Assembly (NCBI GenBank): GCA_947561585.1
Contig: CANNZV010000509.1
Coordinates: 1-64,000 of the forward strand
Direction: 5' to 3'
DNA: 64,000 bases
DNA from: Caprella mutica
Taxonomy: Eukaryota; Arthropoda; Malacostraca; Amphipoda; Caprellidae
Positions within the stretch are counted from its first letter, which is position 1. The number at the start of each line of letters is the position of its first letter. The position numbers and the translations under genes were made by a program. This document shows positions 60,801-64,000 of the stretch, one piece after another. Below the pieces are notes generated by a model, which made no database searches, had not been told where the DNA came from, and saw only the letters and a list, made by a program, of their open reading frames with translations.

Positions 60801-63800
60801 TTGTGAACTCTTAGAAAAAGTCACAATGCTTTGACATCATCACATTTGAAAGGTCATAACATTCTCATTATTAGTCCCAGAACAAAAAGTTTAGCATGTT
60901 TTTTGTTCGGAATATGCTAGGCAATCTTCCTAGATTTACAAAATATTAGTTTAATTTTTCATATGAAAACTAGCATTTCAAATCTTTGATCTCGAAGCCC
61001 TTGTCTGAAAGAAATATATATTCAAATTCGAACTTTATATTAGAATAGTAAATATCAATATTAATAAATTTGTTGTGAAACTTACAACAATTTTACTTTC
61101 CAAAGTTAAGCTACTTTTTATATTTTTGATCCAACACATCACTTTAAATTCAAATATATACTTTATCCTTATTAATATAGTGAATTTTATTTTTCCCACC
61201 TATTATTATTATTTTTGATGTCTGAAAATTGTCCGCATCCACTACGAGGTGATCTAAAGAGACATGAAGAGAAAGAAGAAGGCCTCGTAGAAGAGGGGAC
61301 AGTGAAAGTACGCACGGCTAGGATGCGCAAGAATAGACACCCATGGATAAGAGACCTACTGAGTCAGTCTGCTTACTCATGGATATAGCAAGGCAGAAGG
61401 ATGAGGAAATGAAAAGAAGAAATTGGAAGAAAGATACAAAAGGAAGCTGAAGAAAAGCACACTTAACTGAACAAAACCTAAAACCTACAATGAAACAAAA
61501 GAAGGCCTACCTAGATGTAGCCTCAGGACAATGAGGGGGGAATTGGCAATAACGTTTCAAACCAATAGTCTGATAATCAGAGTATCAGACCCCCTTCCCA
61601 CCTATAACTAAGTAGTTAATCTACATATGCTGTTTCATAAAATTTCAATGTCAAGCGAGGGCTTCGAGGTCAAAGAGGTTAAATGCTAATTTTCAACTAA
61701 AAAATAAAAATAATAATATTCTGTGAACCTAGGAATATTCTGCATACCATATTCTGAAACAAAAACGTGATATTTTTTTGTTCTAGGACTAACAATAAGA
61801 AAGTTATGACCTTTTAAAAATGATGAAGTCAAGGCATTTTGACCTCTTTTCAAAAGTTCACAAGGTCATACCTTTTGACCTATAAGAGCTAGAGAGCCGA
61901 GATGGTGAACAAGAGTTTCTTTTTGGCACAAGCACCCTCACTACCAACTTTCATGAAAATCTGAGGGGGTTAGGTATTAAATTTCATATTTTTGTTCCAT
62001 GTCATCGAATGCCCCTGGGTGGGACTTACCAACGTAGAATTTAACTTGAGTGGAACTTACCGCAGTCCTCTTTATCTGGGGTAGAATTTATAAGGGTGGA
62101 ATATACCAGTCTCATGCAAAATGCACACCATGTTAATATATATTTTAAGTTTATAACATAGAAACAGTTAAGAAATTGAGCAGGCAAGTTCAAAGGTATT
62201 TAGGCATAAATAACAAGCAACCACAATAATTTTCCAAAATAAAATGTAAAGATCAACACATTAACCGCATCTCAAGATATGCATTCTTTTTTATATATGT
62301 TCAGTTATTTCAAAAAAAAAAAAAAATTCTGTTAATTCTAGTCATAAATAGCTATGTGGTAGCAATATTTTATTATATCTTGCAATTTTTATCCCTTATT
62401 TCTCTAACTCTAGTCTTGATAAGTATTCAATATATGTTGGAGACGAATCAATAAAAAAATACAGATAATTGTTAGCGTGTACCAATAGTGGAACATGATG
62501 AGGTTGAGCAAGCTAGCTGTGTACCATATATGGCGCATGATGCGGGTAATGTGTTGACTAAAAAATCAAATTGAATTTATAAAAAAAAGAGATTTGTGCA
62601 AATTAATTTAGAGATGTAGAACAGTTCAATAACTCTTTAGTATTCATTATATGTGCAGTAGGGTGAGTCAAAAAATAGGAGTTTCAGAAAAACTTCAGAA
62701 TCTTCATATCGCTCATTTGCGAGAATACTGTCATAACTAAAAAAAAAAACATTTTTAAAGAGAAGCATTTTAGTACTTGTAAAATAATGATATATTTAAA
62801 GTTATATCGCTAGGACATTCAGCCTCTCTAGCGATCAATTTTTCAGCAACAATGATGAAAATTTTATCAAATAAATCAGTATTTTGAGATTTAGCTATAT
62901 CTATCTATGAATAATTCAAAAATATTTGTTTTGTTTTATTGACGTTGTTCTTGCAAACGAGTGATATGGAATAGTTATAATAAGTGGATATGTTATGAAA
63001 GAGAGTAGCAGGCCAACTACCAGGCCATTTCTGGATAATTTTGAGTTAAACAGAGTCATTTGAAATTTTGAATAATTTCCCATTAATTCTGAAAAAATTA
63101 ATTTTTTGTTTGTTATGGAAGCACGTTTCAAAATTAGTTAGCACGTTATAAAAGAATTTGCTGTAATTTTATTTAATTTATCAACTTCATTTATAAAATA
63201 GCTATAGCTATACATCAACTCTATATTATTATTCTATAAGAAATATCTGAAATGTTATTTCTTGACCCACACTAATGACCAGCTATCATGGATATCAATA
63301 AAAATAATAATAAAATATTACATTAAATAAATATGTATTTAAATATTACATCTTAACAAACCCTAGCTATAGGGCAACTACAGAGTTATTGAACAGGTTC
63401 ACATTTTGAAGCATGTAAGTGGAATCTTGGTTATGAACAACAGCAAAAGTTTATACTCACGAACTCTCAGCTCCAGCTGCAGGATATGTTTGGAAGCGAT
63501 GAGGAGTTCCTTCCTCAAGTGTGTGACCTGACTAGGACATGTTTCAAGCATGAGAAGGATGCCTTGCATCAGCTGGTCTGCCTGTGTGACCACGTGCTCC
63601 TGAAAAGTTTTTATGATGTACGCAAGGAAGGACAGGATTTTGATCTGAGCTGCAGTGAAATCTACGTAGATCTCCTTGTTCACAGTCTCACTGTTGGTAA
63701 AGTGAAAAACAAACATTTGATTAATTATCTCGTTGAACATTATCATTCTTCTCAAACATTTCAAATCGAATAGACTGACTTGGAAGGAGGCTGTAAATTG

Positions 63801-63940
63801 ATGGTCTTTATTATGAGGGGTATAAATAGGACCACTTCCTGATATACATGCTCCTTGTACAACTGTAACATCAACACCACTATGATAGGCAGCTCTGTGA
63901 GCACCTTCAGTGATAGTGTGGCCTTGGGAATTAGGTTGTA
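33793..63940 (-). CDS. TRRAP: TRRAP, PIKK-family pseudokinase scaffold, 5' partial
   Basis: A giant scaffold recruiting SAGA and TIP60/NuA4 acetyltransferases to activators in the nucleus. Exons in transcription order: 63780-63940, 63461-63690, 56805-56928, 51881-56346, 51417-51499, 50648-50785, 45692-46484, 45243-45335, 43355-44918, 42754-42937, 40539-40754, 39245-39916, 38419-39019, 37779-38056, 37401-37616, 37038-37253, 36210-36468, 35871-36028, 34485-34661, 33793-33870. All are GT-AG with matching phases, giving 3568 codons plus stop. Since animal TRRAP is about 3800-3900 residues, roughly the first 300 lie beyond the window. Order: HEAT repeats, FAT domain, PIKK-like domain, FATC ending in [13 protein letters not shown]. 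The gene converges on the middle gene. Confidence 0.97.
34295..34466. mobile_element. hAT-like MITE near the TRRAP 3' end
   Basis: About 170 bp with related inverted ends CAGGTCTGTCCAATAC and GTATCTGAACAGCCCTG, and an interior of GTATCGGTATCG-type repeats. It abuts the donor of the penultimate TRRAP exon by about 20 bp. No clear target duplication. Confidence 0.5.
34863..35797 (-). pseudogene. LINE fragment with RNase H domain
   Basis: The minus strand encodes an RNase [17 protein letters not shown] (first Asp), [17 protein letters not shown] (Glu), then a position usually reading SDS that here is [14 protein letters not shown]. Further downstream and in another frame is [20 protein letters not shown] with [12 protein letters not shown] and SPLCARC, the typical LINE C-terminus. 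The RT is missing and the frame changes at least twice. It lies in the TRRAP intron between 34661 and 35871. It differs from the LINE at 25786. Confidence 0.8.
36772..36985. mobile_element. Fold-back element, family A, in a TRRAP intron
   Basis: Outer ends TTACAAATTATCGGTCGGTT and AACTGACTGATAATTCGTAA are complementary and match family A. The centre is rearranged: the half-motif TTGGTATCCATAATACCTGT occurs twice (about 36819 and 36870). Confidence 0.7.
38217..38385. mobile_element. Decayed family A fold-back in a TRRAP intron
   Basis: Starts AGGGTAAATTATCTGACGGT, contains TATCATGGATACC-type half-centres twice, and ends CAGATAACTCTGAACTAC. Other partial family A ends in TRRAP introns are at about 37317-37377, 40129-40240, 43225-43287, 45384-45526 and 56448-56700. 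Confidence 0.5.
40784..42375 (-). mobile_element. Tc1-type DNA transposon, structurally intact, IR/DR ends
   Basis: A 1592-bp element flanked by TA. The outer ends read CAGTTGCGATCAAAACTAAG (and complement), and the long terminal repeats extend about 200 bp. Each arm carries a second inner copy of CAAAACTAAGGGACA (about 40974 and 42170), the IR/DR layout seen in Sleeping Beauty- and Minos-type Tc1 elements. The arms still match closely. Inserted in a TRRAP intron. Confidence 0.93.
41042..42064 (-). CDS. Tc1 transposase, DD34E, uninterrupted
   Basis: 340 residues from the ATG at 42064 (MANRQKVDD); the longer open frame upstream adds a segment not usual in this family. N-terminal paired-type helix-turn-helix pair ([20 protein letters not shown] and [11 protein letters not shown]) is separated by a GRPRK AT-hook-like motif. 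The catalytic triad is [12 protein letters not shown] (Asp), [12 protein letters not shown] (Asp) and [11 protein letters not shown] (Glu), with exactly 34 residues between the last two. There is no stop or frameshift, so this copy could still encode active enzyme. It cuts and pastes DNA at TA sites. Confidence 0.95.
   Translation of the reverse strand: MANRQKVDDALRMTIVKLHKQNFSIREIAERVNRSKSVIGRIVKTYEDSGRILSPNKIGRPRKTSARQDRAIQRIALRERFTTAAAISRQMKDTNTTDVSRSTISRRLQEIGLFARRPRKKPLISRKNKMARLQFGNKHVNWSEEQWSKVFFSDESKFNLFGNDGKNYVRRSASEVLNPKCTKKTVKFGGGSVMVFGMFSIQGTSPLVRLNTRVNASIYKNLLEDHVVPIINNSGINGAIFMQDNAPCHKAKSVLSFLQQQDFEIMDWPAQSPDLNPIENLWKTLGEKVMARNPVNTDDLWDKLQDEWTKISVDECRKLIQSCSRRCAAVVQSKGLFTKY
46612..46678. 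repeat. Left remnant of the 23-bp minisatellite
   Basis: Two to three imperfect copies of a TATATGCACACTGTGTTAATAG-like unit left of the element at 46677. They show that this element separates a small piece from the large array at 47900-50575. Confidence 0.6.
46677..47905. mobile_element. Non-coding element, family F, with TTCCACC terminal repeats
   Basis: About 1.23 kb with inverted ends: GGTAAATTCCACCACTGAAA at the left and the complement of GGTAAATTCCACCCTTGAAA at the right. Each end has further GTTCCACCA blocks inside. The interior is AT-rich with no transposase. It is embedded in the 23-bp minisatellite. Related end motifs occur around 60345-60510 and 62017-62110. Confidence 0.6.
47900..50575. 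repeat. 23-bp minisatellite, about 116 copies, higher-order structure
   Basis: The unit is CACACTGTGTTAATAGATATATC with three variant types at the TATATCC / TATACGC / TATATGC position and a GGTAA variant. The order of variants repeats: one TATATGC, three TATATCC, three TATACGC, one TATATCC, three TATACGC, three TATATCC, seven TATACGC, then a GGTAA unit appears from 48675 and again from 49526. The shift is 851 bp, exactly 37 units. The array ends about 75 bp before a TRRAP exon boundary (exon 50648-50785). Confidence 0.93.
51139..51394. mobile_element. Fold-back element, family B, in a TRRAP intron
   Basis: A near-perfect palindrome of about 256 bp with ends GCCGTACACACGTAGGG / CCCTACGTGTGTACGGC, arms as in the Dicer intron 17 copy, and centre ATGATACCTGCAGGTACCAT. 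It lies about 20 bp from the donor of the TRRAP exon at 51417. Confidence 0.87.
51881..56346 (-). other. TRRAP: TRRAP giant exon: HEAT-repeat ring
   Basis: One uninterrupted exon of 4466 nt. It contains strongly conserved blocks such as [93 protein letters not shown] and [19 protein letters not shown]. These build the long superhelical activator-binding part. Its start is the acceptor TTCTCCAG before 56346, the only choice that keeps phase with the preceding exon ([14 protein letters not shown]). An Ala/Glu/Thr-rich variable loop follows near the N-terminal side. The lack of introns over 4.4 kb contrasts with the many small exons around it. Confidence 0.95.
57401..57731. mobile_element. Fold-back element, family B, diverged
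   Basis: Longer copy (about 330 bp): GGGCAGTAAACGCAAAGGC at the left and GTGTGTACTGCCC at the right, with CTACTTTTTCCAC-type arms. The centre has been reworked, with two half-centres (TATCCTTGATACCAACAGGC, GGTATCCATGATACC). Confidence 0.7.
58180..58865. mobile_element. hAT-like non-autonomous element
   Basis: Starts CCAGTGGTTCTTAAACGGGG and ends AAGAACAATTGCTCTAG, resembling hAT ends (CAGTGGTTCT... / ...AGAACCACTGCTCTAG). Flanking CCTATAAC and CCTATAGT could be a decayed 8-bp duplication. The subterminal GGGGGTGCACGG and GGGGTGTGCAAG blocks also fit. A 76-codon frame at the left edge is not supported. Confidence 0.5.
58905..59272. repeat. SINE/LINE-tail-like repeat
   Basis: Contains twice the pattern TCCCAAAAT...GACCAATCGT...CACCAAGTTTCATGCAAT-like, then AACGAATAACAAGACGATAA, AAATACCGGGTAAAACATGA and a final CTGCGAAGGTAA. 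This layout resembles the 3' tails of non-LTR elements common in invertebrates. The class is not certain; there is no ORF. Confidence 0.4.
60512..62017. mobile_element. Long fold-back element, family G, with unique core
   Basis: Outer ends GGGGGCATTCCAGGACAAG and CGAATGCCCCT are complementary, and the arms continue for about 450-500 bp (CCCCCTCAGATTTGCATGAA with TTTCATGAAAATCTGAGGGG; AAAAGTTATGACCTTGTGAA with TTCACAAGGTCATACCTTTT; GATCTCGAAGCCCTTG with CGAGGGCTTCGAGGTC). The unpaired core of about 600 bp includes a purine-rich, more G/C-rich stretch (about 61225-61605). A family A hairpin (60581-60726) is inserted in the left arm only. Confidence 0.75.
60581..60726. mobile_element. Short family A hairpin inside the family G arm
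   Basis: A near-perfect 146-bp palindrome with TAGGGTAAATTAGGAATTAT and its complement, lacking the PstI-type centre. The right arm of family G has no counterpart, so this insertion came later. The bordering TA may be the target duplication. Confidence 0.75.
62118..63398. other. AT-rich TRRAP intron sequence
   Basis: I see no gene, RNA or intact mobile element here. At 63280-63300 is a half-centre (AGCTATCATGGATATCAAT) of the family A/B fold-back type. Short open frames are not supported. Confidence 0.5.
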
Positions 63941-64000
63941 CTGGAAAAAGGGAGAAGAAAAGTCATTAAGAGCAATACGAAATGAAGGTAGTTAGTTAGT

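Noticed and set aside
63486..63773. 95-codon plus-strand frame near the right edge
   Set aside because: It is antisense to a TRRAP exon with clear similarity ([20 protein letters not shown]).
1..64000. tRNA, rRNA or snRNA genes
   Set aside because: I looked for cloverleaf anchors and typical box motifs by eye and found none that I could support. A covariance-model scan would be needed to exclude them.

Overview
This is a stretch of an AT-rich animal nuclear genome, most likely an invertebrate. Genes are split by canonical GT-AG introns, the code is standard, and transposons, fold-back elements and minisatellites fill the introns. The two best-recognised genes are animal Dicer and TRRAP. I cannot name the species or phylum.

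Layout. About 1-5395 is non-coding and repeat-rich: CRE/CCAAT-like clusters, three copies of a hAT-type MITE and nested inverted repeats. At 5396-19452 (+) is a complete 19-exon Dicer gene. I joined its reading frame by hand across every splice site, giving 7413 nt and 2470 residues. At 22634-32014 (+) is an eight-exon gene for a mostly helical protein of about 626 residues, possibly SLF2/FAM178-like. Its 5.4-kb intron holds a twin-primed LINE inside a fold-back element and a decayed mariner-type transposon. At 33793-63940 (-), running past the right edge, are 20 exons of TRRAP (3568 codons plus stop in frame); only roughly the first 300 residues are missing. TRRAP introns carry a structurally intact Tc1 transposon, a LINE RNase H fragment, hAT-type MITEs, a 2.7-kb array of a 23-bp repeat and several fold-back elements.

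Function. Dicer cuts dsRNA and pre-miRNA. TRRAP is the pseudokinase scaffold of SAGA and TIP60/NuA4 acetyltransferase complexes. The middle gene may be a genome-maintenance factor, but that is weak. There is no operon logic: Dicer and the middle gene lie in tandem and TRRAP converges on them.

Most notable points: (1) the Dicer helicase has lost its P-loop glycines and the DECH box but keeps both RNase III sites; (2) a coding minisatellite of 23 eight-residue units sits inside the helicase region; (3) a 25-bp minisatellite beside Dicer exon 12 copies the exon end and its 5' splice site about 20 times; (4) fold-back elements with different arms share one palindromic centre and recur in all three genes, twice in Dicer's own introns; (5) a minisatellite lies just after the stop codon of each gene, and in TRRAP the unit copies the last codons and the stop.
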